Shown one piece after another: positions 41,110-50,124 of a DNA stretch of 64,000 nt. The stretch spans positions 1-64,000 of the forward strand of contig DAIOCN010000004.1 in NCBI GenBank assembly GCA_036747295.1, read 5' to 3'. Source of the stretch: UBA4736 sp002404015. Its GTDB lineage: Bacteria; Chloroflexota; Dormibacteria; Dormibacterales; Dormibacteraceae. Below the pieces are notes generated by a model. It saw nothing but the letters and a program-made list of their open reading frames with translations. It was not told where the DNA came from and did no database searches. The stretch's first letter is position 1, and each line of letters opens with the position of its first letter. The translations under genes were made by a program, and so were the position numbers.

Positions 41110-41705
41110 AGCACTCGCGCCAGCCCGCGCCCGTACTCGGCCACCAGCTCGAAGGTCCGGTGCAGGTCGGACATGGCCACGGGCAGGAAGAATATCCAGG
41201 CCGCCCGCTCCGTCGCAGTGGTGATCATCGTCCGGGCCGAGTCCGAGGAGGGGTTGCCGCACGGTCCGAAAGCGTCCGCCACGCAGATCCGGCCGGCCAC
41301 GTTCACGCGCTCCTTGCGGATCCCCTCGTAGCCCTCGCCGGGCAGCCCCAGCTTGATCTCCAGCGGGCCCTCGACCAGGTCCAGGTCATACAGGCCGATC
41401 GGGACCTGGAGGCACAGCGAGACCACGTTGGCGACGTCCACCAGCGAGTTGACGCGCGGCAGGCGGTCGCCCTTCTTCACACGGCGCAGCAGCGCTTCCG
41501 AGCTCGGCCGGACCTTGGTCGGATCGGTGCCGAACCTGCGGTAGAGCGCCCGCGCTGCGGTGGGGTCACCGACGCTGCCCGCCCGCCCGGCGGTCTCGGC
41601 GTCGGCCACCTCGGCGTCGAAGTCCGGGACCGGCGCGCGGACCTCGAGCTCGTGCAGCTCCAGCGCGATGAAGGCGAAGTCCAGCTCCGTGGTCAGGTTG
41701 AGCAA
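41106..41705 (-). CDS. B3/B4 domain protein (putative aminoacyl-tRNA editing)
   Basis: This 199-aa protein has the B3/B4 fold of the PheRS beta subunit. YRRFGTDPTKVRPSSEALLR and LPRVNSLVDVANVVSL are the family signature, and DAFGPCGNPSSDSARTMIT follows. In PheRS this domain hydrolyses Tyr-tRNA-Phe; stand-alone copies are thought to edit or bind amino acids. The TTG start at 41705 overlaps aroA by 13 nt and is uncertain. Confidence 0.87.
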   Translation of the reverse strand: MLNLTTELDFAFIALELHELEVRAPVPDFDAEVADAETAGRAGSVGDPTAARALYRRFGTDPTKVRPSSEALLRRVKKGDRLPRVNSLVDVANVVSLCLQVPIGLYDLDLVEGPLEIKLGLPGEGYEGIRKERVNVAGRICVADAFGPCGNPSSDSARTMITTATERAAWIFFLPVAMSDLHRTFELVAEYGRGLARVL

Positions 41706-42964
41706 AGGCGGTCCAGCGCGTCCCAGAAGCCGGGGTAGGAGATGCCCACCGACTCGGCTCCCTCGATCTCGGTGGTGCCGTCGGCCAGCGTGCCCGCGAC
41801 CGCCAGAGCCATCGCCACCCGGTGGTCGCCTCGGGAGTCCACCCGGGCGCCCTCGAGGGGGCGGGGGCCCTTGATCTCCCAGCCATCCGCCAGGTCGGTC
41901 ACGTCCGCCCCCATCGCGCTGAGGCCCATCGCCATGGCGGCCACCCGGTCGGACTCCTTGACCCGCAGCTCGCCGGCGCCCGTGATCCGGCTCACGCCTG
42001 GCAGCAGGCAGGCCGCGACGGCAAGGACCGGCAGCTCGTCGATCAGCGAGGCCGCCGCGGCGCCCTCGACGGTCAGCGCTCGCAGTTCGGCGGCCGAGCC
42101 GACCTCCAGGTCCGCGACCCGCTCGCAGCCCTCCAGCCGCTCGTTCGTGAGCTGGATCGGCACCCCGATCCCGCCCAGGACGTCCAGGAGTGCGGAGCGG
42201 GTCGGGTTGACACCAACGGCCTGCAGCCGCAGCTGCGCGCTGCGGTGGAGTCCGGCCGCGACCAGCCAGAAGGCCGCGGCGCTGAGGTCGCCGGGGACGG
42301 TCACATCCAGCGGCCGCAGCCGCGCGGTCCGCCGGATCGAGACGGTCAGCCCGTCCACCAGGACCGGCGCTCCCATCGCCTCAAGCATCAGCTCGGTATG
42401 GTTGCGGGACTGCGCCGGCTCCGTCACCCGCGTCTCACCGTCGGCATACAGCCCGGCCAGAAGCAGCGCCGACTTGACCTGGGCGCTGGCGACCTGGCTC
42501 ACGTGCTCGATCGCCTTGAGGCGGCTCGCGCCCCCCACCCGGAGGGGTGCCGTCTCCACTGTGGCGCCCATCATCCGGAGCGGCTGGGCGACCCGCTCCA
42601 TCGGGCGCTGCGACAGCGACTCGTCGCCGACCAGCGTCGTGCGGAATGACTGGCCGGCGAGCAGGCCCGCCAGCAGCCGCATCGTCGTGCCGGAGTTGCC
42701 GCAGTCGAGCGGCCCGGGAGGCGGCCGCAGACCCTCCAGCCCGACCCCCCGCACCCGCGAACCACGCGAACCCTCCACCTCCACCCCCAGGGCGCGCAGG
42801 CAGGCGGCCGTGGAGGCCACGTCGGCGCCGTCCGACAGGCCGCGGACGCTGGCTTCGCCGGCGGCCACGCCGTTCAGGATCAGCGCCCGGTGCGAGATCG
42901 ACTTGTCACCCGGCAGCCACACCTCGCCCGCCAGCCGGCGGGCGCCCCTAACGCTCGCCAGCAT
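41693..42964 (-). CDS. aroA: 3-phosphoshikimate 1-carboxyvinyltransferase (EPSP synthase)
   Basis: This is the sixth step of the shikimate pathway, joining PEP to shikimate-3-phosphate. The 423-aa protein has LPGDKSISHRALIL (18-31), DCGNSGTTMRL (about 87-97) and the C-terminal RVKESDR and SRGDHRVAMA motifs. It follows tyrA with a 17-nt overlap. Class I/II glyphosate-type motifs were not classified. Confidence 0.97.
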   Translation of the reverse strand: MLASVRGARRLAGEVWLPGDKSISHRALILNGVAAGEASVRGLSDGADVASTAACLRALGVEVEGSRGSRVRGVGLEGLRPPPGPLDCGNSGTTMRLLAGLLAGQSFRTTLVGDESLSQRPMERVAQPLRMMGATVETAPLRVGGASRLKAIEHVSQVASAQVKSALLLAGLYADGETRVTEPAQSRNHTELMLEAMGAPVLVDGLTVSIRRTARLRPLDVTVPGDLSAAAFWLVAAGLHRSAQLRLQAVGVNPTRSALLDVLGGIGVPIQLTNERLEGCERVADLEVGSAAELRALTVEGAAAASLIDELPVLAVAACLLPGVSRITGAGELRVKESDRVAAMAMGLSAMGADVTDLADGWEIKGPRPLEGARVDSRGDHRVAMALAVAGTLADGTTEIEGAESVGISYPGFWDALDRLCST

Positions 42965-43766
42965 CTTGCGACCAGCGGTCGCGCACCCGCTTGGCCTCCT
43001 CGAAAAGCTCGCCCAGCCGGGCGTCGCCGGCCTCCAGGTGCCGGCGCAGCTTGGCGATCGTGGCCTCGACCTCGCGCAGCGCGACAGCCAGGGGCTCGCG
43101 GTTCGTACTCACGATCGCCGTATACAGCTCAGGGTCGCCGGCCGCCAGCCGGCTCATGTCGCGGAAGCCGGGCCCGGCCACGCGGCTCATGTCGGCCCAG
43201 TCGCCACTGCCCGAGAGGGCCAGCACGTAGGCGATCGAGAGCATGAAGGCAGTGTGGCTGACCCCCGCCACCAGCCGGTCGTGGCGCTCGGCGTCCATCA
43301 CCAGCGGTCGCGCACCCAGCTGGGAGGCCAGCTCCATCACGATCGGCTCCGGCCGGGTGAGGATCCAGGGCGCGGCCCGGAACAGCTCGGGGTCGGCCGC
43401 GTCGATGCCTGACCGCTCGCGCCCGCACATGGGGTGGCCGCCGACCAGGTCCACGCCGGCGGCGGCCGCCCACTGCATCACCTTGACCTTGGTGCTGGCC
43501 AGGTCGGTCACGACGCCCGGGTGGCCGGCGAGCGAGACCAACAGCTCGGGCAGGGCCGGGATGGGGGCCGCCAGCACGACCAGGTCGGCCCGCCGCTCGG
43601 GGTCGAGCTGAGGACCCGCCTCATCCACGATGCCCCTGGCCAGCGCTTTGGCGACAGTTGCGGGATCGGGGTCGCTGCCGGCCAGGCGGGTGTCCGGCCT
43701 GGCCGCTCGGACGGCGAGCGCGAGCGAGGAGCCCATCAGGCCCAGCCCGGCGATGGCGATCAGCAC
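42948..43766 (-). CDS. tyrA: Prephenate dehydrogenase
   Basis: This NAD(P)-dependent oxidative decarboxylase makes 4-hydroxyphenylpyruvate for tyrosine. The 272-aa product begins with IAGLGLMGSSLAL (nucleotide fold) and has VVTDLASTKVKVM, GGHPMCGRERSGI and SHTAFMLSIAYVLA (catalytic His region). GTG 43766 is used; another GTG 21 nt upstream is possible. It is divergent from a TetR regulator and leads into aroA. Confidence 0.93.
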   Translation of the reverse strand: MLIAIAGLGLMGSSLALAVRAARPDTRLAGSDPDPATVAKALARGIVDEAGPQLDPERRADLVVLAAPIPALPELLVSLAGHPGVVTDLASTKVKVMQWAAAAGVDLVGGHPMCGRERSGIDAADPELFRAAPWILTRPEPIVMELASQLGARPLVMDAERHDRLVAGVSHTAFMLSIAYVLALSGSGDWADMSRVAGPGFRDMSRLAAGDPELYTAIVSTNREPLAVALREVEATIAKLRRHLEAGDARLGELFEEAKRVRDRWSQDAGER

Positions 43767-43813
43767 GTCCGTATGTTGGAGGAACACCCGATTTGACGCC
43801 GCAGCCTGCTGTC

Positions 43814-43831
43814 TGGTTGAATGACCAACCA
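43814..43831. promoter_or_regulatory. Candidate TetR operator
   Basis: TGGTTG-N6-CAACCA is a perfect 6-bp inverted repeat ending 2 bp before the TetR start codon, in the 67-bp gap to divergent tyrA. The sequence resembles operators of known TetR regulators. Autoregulation is the simplest reading; control of tyrA-aroA or the MMPL exporter is possible. Confidence 0.6.
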
Positions 43832-43833
43832 AT

Positions 43834-44382
43834 TTGCCGGCAGAGACCCGGACCCGCATCGTCGACGCCGCCTTCACCGCGCTGGCCCGTGACGGCTACG
43901 AGGCGACCACGGTCAAGCACATCGCGGACGAGGCGGGCGTCGCGCCCGGCCTGGTCCACTACTACTTCAAGTCCAAGGAGGACCTGGTGGTCGCCGCCCT
44001 CGCGGTGTGCTGCGAGCAGATGGCGCTCCGCGGCGATGGCGATCCCGGGACCGAGGCGATGAGCCGGCTGGCCGAGTTCAAGTCCAACCTCCGGGAGAAC
44101 CGCCAGGTGCACGGGCTGTTCGTGGAGATGCTCGGCATCGGGCTTCACAACCCCGCGGTCGCGGCGGGGGTGGTCGCCTTCATGCGCCAGGACCGCGCGC
44201 TGGTCGAGTCGCTCGTGCGCGACGTTATCGCGGTGCGCGAGGACCGCAGCCAGGCCGAGGCACCGGCGCTGGCGGCCGCCATCTCGGCGGCCGTTATCGG
44301 CATCATCGCGCAGAACCTCGTCGATCCCGAATTCCAGGCCGACGCGGCGGTCGACGCCCTCACCGCCATGGCTTTGAAATGA
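43834..44382 (+). CDS. TetR family transcriptional regulator
   Basis: This 182-aa protein has an N-terminal HTH: IVDAAFTALARDGYEATTVK, then HIADEAGVAPGLVHYYF (about 28-44) and KSKEDLV. The C-terminal ligand domain resembles TetR_C proteins of the BetI-like type. It starts at TTG 43834; an ATG at 43821 is out of frame. It likely controls the MMPL exporter downstream and itself. Confidence 0.92.
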   Translation: MPAETRTRIVDAAFTALARDGYEATTVKHIADEAGVAPGLVHYYFKSKEDLVVAALAVCCEQMALRGDGDPGTEAMSRLAEFKSNLRENRQVHGLFVEMLGIGLHNPAVAAGVVAFMRQDRALVESLVRDVIAVREDRSQAEAPALAAAISAAVIGIIAQNLVDPEFQADAAVDALTAMALK

Positions 44383-44387
44383 CGGGG

Positions 44388-44500
44388 GGGAGAACCTGCG
44401 GTTCCTCCCCCGGACCCTACTTCCCTTTGGAGGACCTACGGTTTGGTGCGCGATTGGTATTCAGGACTCAGACGGGCCGGCGGAGCCGGCCCTTCCTGCG
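44388..44500 (-). repeat. Dispersed structured repeat, copy B
   Basis: Read on the minus strand it matches copy A (27739-27850) over its full length: hairpin GGCCGGC-TCC-GCCGGCC, then TGAGTCCTGAAT, CGCGCACCAA and AGGTCCT, then a final hairpin around GGGGGAGGAACC-GCA-GGTTC. The first stem carries a T-A to C-G pair swap relative to copy A. It fills the gap between the TetR gene and the MMPL exporter. Confidence 0.8.
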
Positions 44501-44531
44501 GCGCTATTTCTTCTAAGTAGTAGGAGTAGGC

Positions 44532-46805
44532 ATGTTTGAGCGCTGGGGCCGCTTTGTTTACCGGTGGCGTTGGGCCACGCTGGTCGTCTCGGGTGTGCTC
44601 CTGGCCGCCTCGATCGTCGGGGTGCTGGGCGGCGGCACGCTCAGCAGCGGCAACAGTGGGAGCGGCCGCCTCGAGGCGGAGCGCGCGAACAGCCTCATCA
44701 CTCAGCAGATCGTCCCCGCTCAGAAGAAGACCGGCTCGGGCTTCACCCTGATCTTCGGCAGCGGCTCGCTGACCGCGAGCGACGCGGCCTTCAAGAGCGC
44801 GATCCTTGCCGCGGTCCAGCCGCTGACGACGGACTCCCGGGTGACCGGCGTCACGACGCCCTATGACGTCCCCGCCGCGGCCGCCGCCAGCATGACCTCC
44901 AGGGATTCGCACAAGGTGCTCGTCCAGGTGGGCGTGAAAGACAGCTCGCAGGTGGCTCGGAAGTACTACCCGGAGCTGCGTTCCAAGGTGCGCTCGAACA
45001 CGCTGAGCATCCAGGGGACCGGAGCCCTCGCCATCAACAGGGCATTCGACACCACGCTTCAGCAGGACCTGGCGCGGGCGGAGTACGTCTCGCTCCCTGT
45101 GACCCTGATCCTGCTGGTCCTGATCTTCGGGACGGTCGTGGCGGCCGGGCTGCCACTCGGCGTGGGCATCCTCGCCATCCTGGGCGGCATCGCGGGCACC
45201 TTCCTGTTGAGCCGCTTCACCGACGTCTCCCAGTACGCGCTGAACATCGTCACCCTTATCGGCCTCGCGGTGGCGATCGACTACTCGCTCTTCATCGTGA
45301 ACCGGTTCCGCGACGAGCTGTCCGCCGGCCGCAGCCGGGAGGACGCCATCGCTGTGGCGGTTGCCACGGCCGGCCGCTCCATCATGTTCTCGGGCATCAC
45401 GGTGGCCATCGGGCTGGGCGCCATGCTGTTCTTCCAGGGCACCTTCCTCGCCTCCATGGGGGCGGCGGGCACGATCGTGGTGGCGGTCGCCGTCTTCTAT
45501 GGCCTTACCTTCCTGCCCGCGCTGCTGAGCGTCCTGGGCGGCGCCGTGAACCGCGTCCGGCTGCCCTTCAGCCGCCCGCACCAACACGACGCCCGCGGCT
45601 TCTGGCATGGGATGGCGGAGTGGGTCATGCGGCGGCCGGTGGTCGTGCTGCTCCCCACCCTCGGCTTCCTCCTCCTGGCCGGCATTCCTTTCCTCTCGAT
45701 CCGCCTGGCCAACGGCGACGTCGACCAGCTGCCACCCGGGGATGAGTCCCGGCAGGGCTACGACACCCTGATCAGGGACTTCCCCGGCCAGGATCAAACG
45801 GTGGTTACCGCGGTGGTCTACTACCCCAACAGCTCACCCCTCACCAGCGAGCACGTGGGTGCCGCCTACGACCTCAGCCAGCGCGTCGCGTCGATGCCCA
45901 ACGTCCTTCGAGTCGACAGTCTCCTGAACGTGGATCCCTCGCTCACGAAGGCGGACTACCAGCGCCTCTACGCCGGACCTGCCTCCGGGCTGCCGCAGCC
46001 GCTGCAGCAAGCCCTGAGGTCGGGTAGCGGCAAGAACCTGCTCGTGCTGAACGTCGTCACGAACAAGGCGCCCACCACTGACGAGGCGCGCACCATCGTG
46101 AGGGCCATCCGAGGCCAGTCGGTCGGCGCCGGGGGTCAGGTGCTGGTGACCGGCCAGACGGCGGACGACCTGGACATCATCGGCTACATCCTCGACAAGA
46201 CGCCGATCGCGGTGGGTGTCGTGGTGCTGGTCACCTACCTCGTGCTGTTCCTGCTGACCGGCTCTATCGTGCTGCCGCTGAAGGCGGTGGTCGTGAACTT
46301 GCTCTCGATCGCGGCGTCGTTCGGCGCGCTGGTCTGGATCTTCCAGCAGGGCCACCTGTCGAACGTGCTCGGGTTCACGCCCCAGTCGATCGACCCCAGC
46401 GTGCCCGTGATCCTGTTCAGCATCGTCTTCGGAATGTCGATGGACTACGAGGTTTTCCTGATCAGCCGGATGCAGGAGGAGTATCGGCGCACCGGCGACA
46501 ACCGGAGCGCGGTGGCCGAGGGGCTGCAGCGGAGCGGCCGGCTGATCAGCGGGGCGGCCGCCATCATGGCCGCCGTCTTCCTGGCCTTCGGCCTGGCCGA
46601 CGTGGTGCTGATCAAGGCGATCGGGATCGGGCTCGCGATCGCGGTGGTGATCGACGCCACCATCGTCCGGATGCTGCTGGTGCCGGCGATCATGCGCCTA
46701 CTGGGCGACCTCAACTGGTGGGCGCCCCGGCCCCTTGCCTGGCTGCATCGCTCGATCGGCGCCGGCGAGACGCAAATCAAAACGGCCGGCGAGGGCGCGG
46801 CCTAG
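44532..46805 (+). CDS. MMPL family RND-type transporter
   Basis: This 757-aa protein has 11-12 membrane helices and two extracytoplasmic loops. The paired proton-relay motifs are GLAVAIDYSLF (about 245-255) and GMSMDYEVFL (about 636-645). MMPL proteins export lipids or drugs. The ATG is preceded by TAGGAG at a good distance. It sits downstream of the TetR gene, a usual pairing, with the repeat element between. Confidence 0.94.
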   Translation: MFERWGRFVYRWRWATLVVSGVLLAASIVGVLGGGTLSSGNSGSGRLEAERANSLITQQIVPAQKKTGSGFTLIFGSGSLTASDAAFKSAILAAVQPLTTDSRVTGVTTPYDVPAAAAASMTSRDSHKVLVQVGVKDSSQVARKYYPELRSKVRSNTLSIQGTGALAINRAFDTTLQQDLARAEYVSLPVTLILLVLIFGTVVAAGLPLGVGILAILGGIAGTFLLSRFTDVSQYALNIVTLIGLAVAIDYSLFIVNRFRDELSAGRSREDAIAVAVATAGRSIMFSGITVAIGLGAMLFFQGTFLASMGAAGTIVVAVAVFYGLTFLPALLSVLGGAVNRVRLPFSRPHQHDARGFWHGMAEWVMRRPVVVLLPTLGFLLLAGIPFLSIRLANGDVDQLPPGDESRQGYDTLIRDFPGQDQTVVTAVVYYPNSSPLTSEHVGAAYDLSQRVASMPNVLRVDSLLNVDPSLTKADYQRLYAGPASGLPQPLQQALRSGSGKNLLVLNVVTNKAPTTDEARTIVRAIRGQSVGAGGQVLVTGQTADDLDIIGYILDKTPIAVGVVVLVTYLVLFLLTGSIVLPLKAVVVNLLSIAASFGALVWIFQQGHLSNVLGFTPQSIDPSVPVILFSIVFGMSMDYEVFLISRMQEEYRRTGDNRSAVAEGLQRSGRLISGAAAIMAAVFLAFGLADVVLIKAIGIGLAIAVVIDATIVRMLLVPAIMRLLGDLNWWAPRPLAWLHRSIGAGETQIKTAGEGAA

Positions 46806-46851
46806 CGCCAACCGGCGCTTGGGATCTCGGGTCCGATAGTCTCGTCAGCGA

Positions 46852-47775
46852 ATGGAGCACCGGCGGCTCGGCGCCTCCGGCCTGCAGGTCTCTGCGGTCG
46901 GCCTGGGCACCAACAACTTCGGCAACCGGCTGGACGAGGCCCAGACGCGCGCCGTCATCGACCAGGCGCTCGAGTGCGGCGTGAACTTCATCGACACGGC
47001 CGACCTGTACGCGGGTGGCGAGTCGGAGAGGCTGATCGGGGCGATCCTCGGCCCCCGCCGGCCCGGCGTGCTGCTGGCGACCAAGTTCGGCATGGCGAAG
47101 GGCGAGCTGGCCTTTCAGCAGGGGGCCTCGCGGCGCTGGATCCTGGAGTCGGTGGAGGGCAGCCTGCGCCGCCTGCAGACCGACTACATCGACCTCTACC
47201 AGGTCCACGCCCCTGACCCCGAGACTCCGATCCTGGAGACCCTGGAGACGCTCGACGAACTGGTCAGCCAGGGCAAGATCCGCTACTACGGACACAGCAA
47301 CTTCAAGGGCTGGGAGATCGCCGACGCCCAGTGGACCGCCCGCAGTGAGCGCCTGGTGCGGCCGGTCAGCGCCCAGCATCACCTCAACCTGCTCCGGCGC
47401 GAGGCCGAGGCGGAGGTGCTGCCGGCGTGCCGGGCTTTCGGCCTGGGCCTGATCGCCTTCTACCCCCTGGCCTCCGGGTTCCTGACCGGCAAGTACCGCG
47501 ATGGCACGACCCCGGAGGGCGCCCGCCTCGCGGGCAGCCCAGCTGCGACGCGCATCCTCACGCCCGAGAACTTCCAGCGCCTGGAGCGCCTCGAGGCGTT
47601 TGCAGCAGAGCGCGGTCATAGCCTGGTCGAGCTGGCCATCGGCTGGCTCCTGAGCCAGCCCGAGGTGGCGTCGGTGATCGCGGGCGCCAGCCGCCCGGAG
47701 CAGGTCCGCACGAACGTGGAGGCGTCAACCTGGCGCCTGAGCCAGGAGGAGATGGCAGCGGTCGCAGCCCTCTGA
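46852..47775 (+). CDS. Aldo/keto reductase
   Basis: This 307-aa NADPH-dependent reductase has the TIM-barrel catalytic residues: DTADLYAGG (Asp, Tyr about 56), LLATKFG (Lys about 83) and YQVHAPD (His about 122). FYPLASGFLTGKY and IAGASRPEQV form the cofactor site. A GATAGT -10-like element ends 11 nt before the ATG. It is the intact relative of the broken gene at 37.5-38.4 kb. Confidence 0.94.
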   Translation: MEHRRLGASGLQVSAVGLGTNNFGNRLDEAQTRAVIDQALECGVNFIDTADLYAGGESERLIGAILGPRRPGVLLATKFGMAKGELAFQQGASRRWILESVEGSLRRLQTDYIDLYQVHAPDPETPILETLETLDELVSQGKIRYYGHSNFKGWEIADAQWTARSERLVRPVSAQHHLNLLRREAEAEVLPACRAFGLGLIAFYPLASGFLTGKYRDGTTPEGARLAGSPAATRILTPENFQRLERLEAFAAERGHSLVELAIGWLLSQPEVASVIAGASRPEQVRTNVEASTWRLSQEEMAAVAAL

Positions 47776-47805
47776 AGGACCCGATTGCCGCCGATGTTAG
47801 TGGAC

Positions 47806-47925
47806 TCCCTCCCCCGTGCGGGAAGCGTTGGGAGGGGTTTCCCTTGCAGCGAGCCTGCCGGCTCCACCGCCGGTTGCCTTGACGGACCCCCACCCTGGCC
47901 CTCCCCACAAGACAAGGGGGAGGGA
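47806..47925. repeat. 120-bp element with terminal inverted repeats, between convergent genes
   Basis: TCCCTCCCCC (47806-47815) and GGGGGAGGGA (47916-47925) are perfect 10-bp terminal inverted repeats. Inside are CCCTCCC...GGGAGGG near the left end and CCCTCCCC...GGGGGAGGG near the right end. Both can act as terminators for the convergent aldo/keto reductase and aroF transcripts. It is possibly a degraded MITE. No gene is visible in 47776-47939. Confidence 0.5.
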
Positions 47926-47939
47926 ACCTTTCGGAACCC

Positions 47940-48956
47940 TTAGGCGGGCAGCCCTGAGCCAGCGGCGACCTGGCGTTTGAGGTCCTGCATGAGGCGCCGG
48001 AACATTTCGAAGTCGAGCGACTGGGAGCCGTCTGAGAGCGCCTCGTCGGGGTTCGGGTGAACCTCGACGATCAGGGCCTGGGCCCCGGCTGCCACGGCCG
48101 CCAGCGACATCGGCCTGACCAGCGACCACTTGCCGGTGCCCTGCGAGGGGTCCACCACGATCGGAAGGTGCGACAGCTCCCGCACCAGCGGCACCGAGTT
48201 GAGGTCGAGGGTGAACCGGGTGGCAGTCTCGAAGGTGCGGATGCCGCGCTCGCAGAGCATCACGTCGCGGTTGCCCTGGGAGAGGATGTACTCGGCCGCC
48301 AGCAGCCACTCCTCGATCGTCGAGGACATGCCCCGCTTCAGCATCACCGGCTTTCCCGAACGTCCGACCTCCTGCAGGAGGGCGTAGTTCTGCATGTTGC
48401 GGGTGCCCACCTGGAGGATGTCCACGTAGCGCGTGAGCAGCTCGACGTCGGCCGGGGTGACGACCTCGCTGATCACGCGCAGACCCGTCGCCTCGCGGGC
48501 CGCCGCCATCATCTTCAGGCCCTCCTCGCCCAGGCCCTGGAAGCTGTACGGCGAGGTGCGCGGCTTGAAGGCTCCGCCGCGCAGGATCCGGGCCCCCTGG
48601 GCGGCCACGAACTTGGCAGTCTCCATCAGCATCGCCTCGTTCTCGACCGAGCAGGGCCCCGCCATCACGACCGGCTCGTCGCCGCCGATCATGACGCCGC
48701 CGACGTTGATCACCGTGTCCCGGGGCTGGAACTCGCGACTCGCGAGCTTGAAGGGCTTGGTGATCTGGACGATCTCCTGGATGGCGGGCAGGTGGGAGAA
48801 GGCCTCCCTGTAGGCGTAGGCGTTGCCGCCGATGACGCCGATCACGGCTCGGTCCTCGCCGAGCGAGAGCTCGGGCCGCAGCCCGATCTCCTTCACTCGC
48901 TCTACGACCGCGTCGACCTGGGCGTCAGTGGCCTGGTGGGACATCACGATGATCAC
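47940..48956 (-). CDS. aroF: 3-deoxy-7-phosphoheptulonate synthase (DAHP synthase, type I-beta)
   Basis: This is the first step of the shikimate pathway, PEP plus erythrose-4-phosphate. The 338-aa product has a ferredoxin-like regulatory domain at the N-terminus (about 1-70) and a TIM barrel with AGPCSVEN, GGAFKPRTSPYSFQG, LKRGMSST and VDPSQGTGK. The start is GTG 48956, sharing GTGA with the chorismate mutase stop. It is the last gene of the trp operon. Confidence 0.95.
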   Translation of the reverse strand: MIIVMSHQATDAQVDAVVERVKEIGLRPELSLGEDRAVIGVIGGNAYAYREAFSHLPAIQEIVQITKPFKLASREFQPRDTVINVGGVMIGGDEPVVMAGPCSVENEAMLMETAKFVAAQGARILRGGAFKPRTSPYSFQGLGEEGLKMMAAAREATGLRVISEVVTPADVELLTRYVDILQVGTRNMQNYALLQEVGRSGKPVMLKRGMSSTIEEWLLAAEYILSQGNRDVMLCERGIRTFETATRFTLDLNSVPLVRELSHLPIVVDPSQGTGKWSLVRPMSLAAVAAGAQALIVEVHPNPDEALSDGSQSLDFEMFRRLMQDLKRQVAAGSGLPA

Positions 48957-49360
48957 TGGTTTCGGGCTCCTGGAAGGGTGATTCGCATCTGGTCCAAGTC
49001 GGCCTTGATCGCCTGGGCTCCCCGGAGGTAGGCGTGCCGCATATCCCTCTGCTTGCGGTCGGTGTTGTAGAGCAGAAGTATGCGGACGCACATGGGCACG
49101 CCGCGCGGGTTGGGCTGCTGGACCGCGAGATCGTGGCCGCAGAGCAGGGGCACATCGACCCAGCCCAGCCGGCGCGCGGCAAGGGCCGGGAACTCGGCGT
49201 CGAGGTCGGGGGTGGTCGTGAAATAGGCGAAGGCCACCTCCTCGACGTCGACCCCGTTCAGGACGATCAGCTCGCGCAGCAGCTCCTCGGTCGCCTCCAC
49301 GATGGCGTGCGACTCGTTGAGGGCGGCGGTGGTGGCGCCCCGGATACCTCTCACCGACAT
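48953..49360 (-). CDS. aroH: Chorismate mutase, AroH type
   Basis: This 135-aa trimeric-type chorismate mutase has VRGIRGATTAALNE at the start, AFAYFTTTPDLDAEFPA in the middle and PMCVRILLLYNTD near the end, as in Bacillus subtilis AroH. It turns chorismate into prephenate for Phe and Tyr. It overlaps trpA by 10 nt and aroF by 4 nt. Its place inside a trp operon puts a competing branch under one promoter. Confidence 0.95.
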   Translation of the reverse strand: MSVRGIRGATTAALNESHAIVEATEELLRELIVLNGVDVEEVAFAYFTTTPDLDAEFPALAARRLGWVDVPLLCGHDLAVQQPNPRGVPMCVRILLLYNTDRKQRDMRHAYLRGAQAIKADLDQMRITLPGARNQ

Positions 49361-50124
49361 GCCGCGACCAGCTCCTCGAACAGGGGCCCGGGGTCGCGCC
49401 CCTCATGCACCTCGTTGACGAGCGCACTGGCCACTACCGCAGCGTCCGCCTCGCCGCGGAGGCTGTGCAGGTGGTCGGGCCGCGAGATGCCGAAGCCGGC
49501 CGCGATCGGCAGGTCGGTGGACGCCCGGACCCGGCCGAGCAGCTCGCGCAGTCCGGCCGCCAGCTCCGCGCGTGCGCCCGTCACTCCCGTCAGCGTGACG
49601 CAGTAGACGAAGCCGGAGCTGGCCTCGCAGATGCTGCGCATCCGGGACTCCGGGCTGGTGGGCGCCACCAGGAACACGGTGTCCAGGCCGGCGGAGCGCA
49701 GCCAGCCGGCGATCGGCTGGGCCTCTTCAGCGGGCAGGTCGGGGATGATCACGCCGGCCACGCCGGCCTCGGCGGCGTCGACCGCGAAGCGGCGGGGGTC
49801 GTGGGCCAGGATCGGGTTCACATAGGTCATGAGAACGACCGGCACGCCCTCCTCCGCCACGGCCGCGGCCACCTCGAGGGCGGTCTTCAGTGTGGTTCCG
49901 GCTTCCAGCGCGGCCTGGCCCGCCCGCTGGATCACCGGGCCGTCCGCCAGCGGGTCGCTGAAGGGGACGCCGACCTCGACGGCCGCGGCGCCGGCCGTCG
50001 CGAAGCCTCGCCCGATCTCGATCGAGCGCTCCCTCGAGGGATAGCCGGCCATCAGGTAGGGGATCAGGCGCAGGTCGCCTTCGGATCGCACGGCCTGCTC
50101 CAGCCGGCTAGTCGAGATGCGCAT
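49351..50124 (-). CDS. trpA: Tryptophan synthase alpha chain
   Basis: This 257-aa TIM-barrel protein releases indole from indole-3-glycerol phosphate. The catalytic Glu is in VEVGVPFSDPLADGPVIQ, the catalytic Asp region is IIPDLPAEE, and VTLTGVTGAR follows. It overlaps trpB by 17 nt. Confidence 0.97.
   Translation of the reverse strand: MRISTSRLEQAVRSEGDLRLIPYLMAGYPSRERSIEIGRGFATAGAAAVEVGVPFSDPLADGPVIQRAGQAALEAGTTLKTALEVAAAVAEEGVPVVLMTYVNPILAHDPRRFAVDAAEAGVAGVIIPDLPAEEAQPIAGWLRSAGLDTVFLVAPTSPESRMRSICEASSGFVYCVTLTGVTGARAELAAGLRELLGRVRASTDLPIAAGFGISRPDHLHSLRGEADAAVVASALVNEVHEGRDPGPLFEELVAACR

Noticed and set aside
44388..44411. Simple terminator of tetR
   Set aside because: The hairpin is one end of the longer repeat shared with 27.7 kb and has no T-tract.
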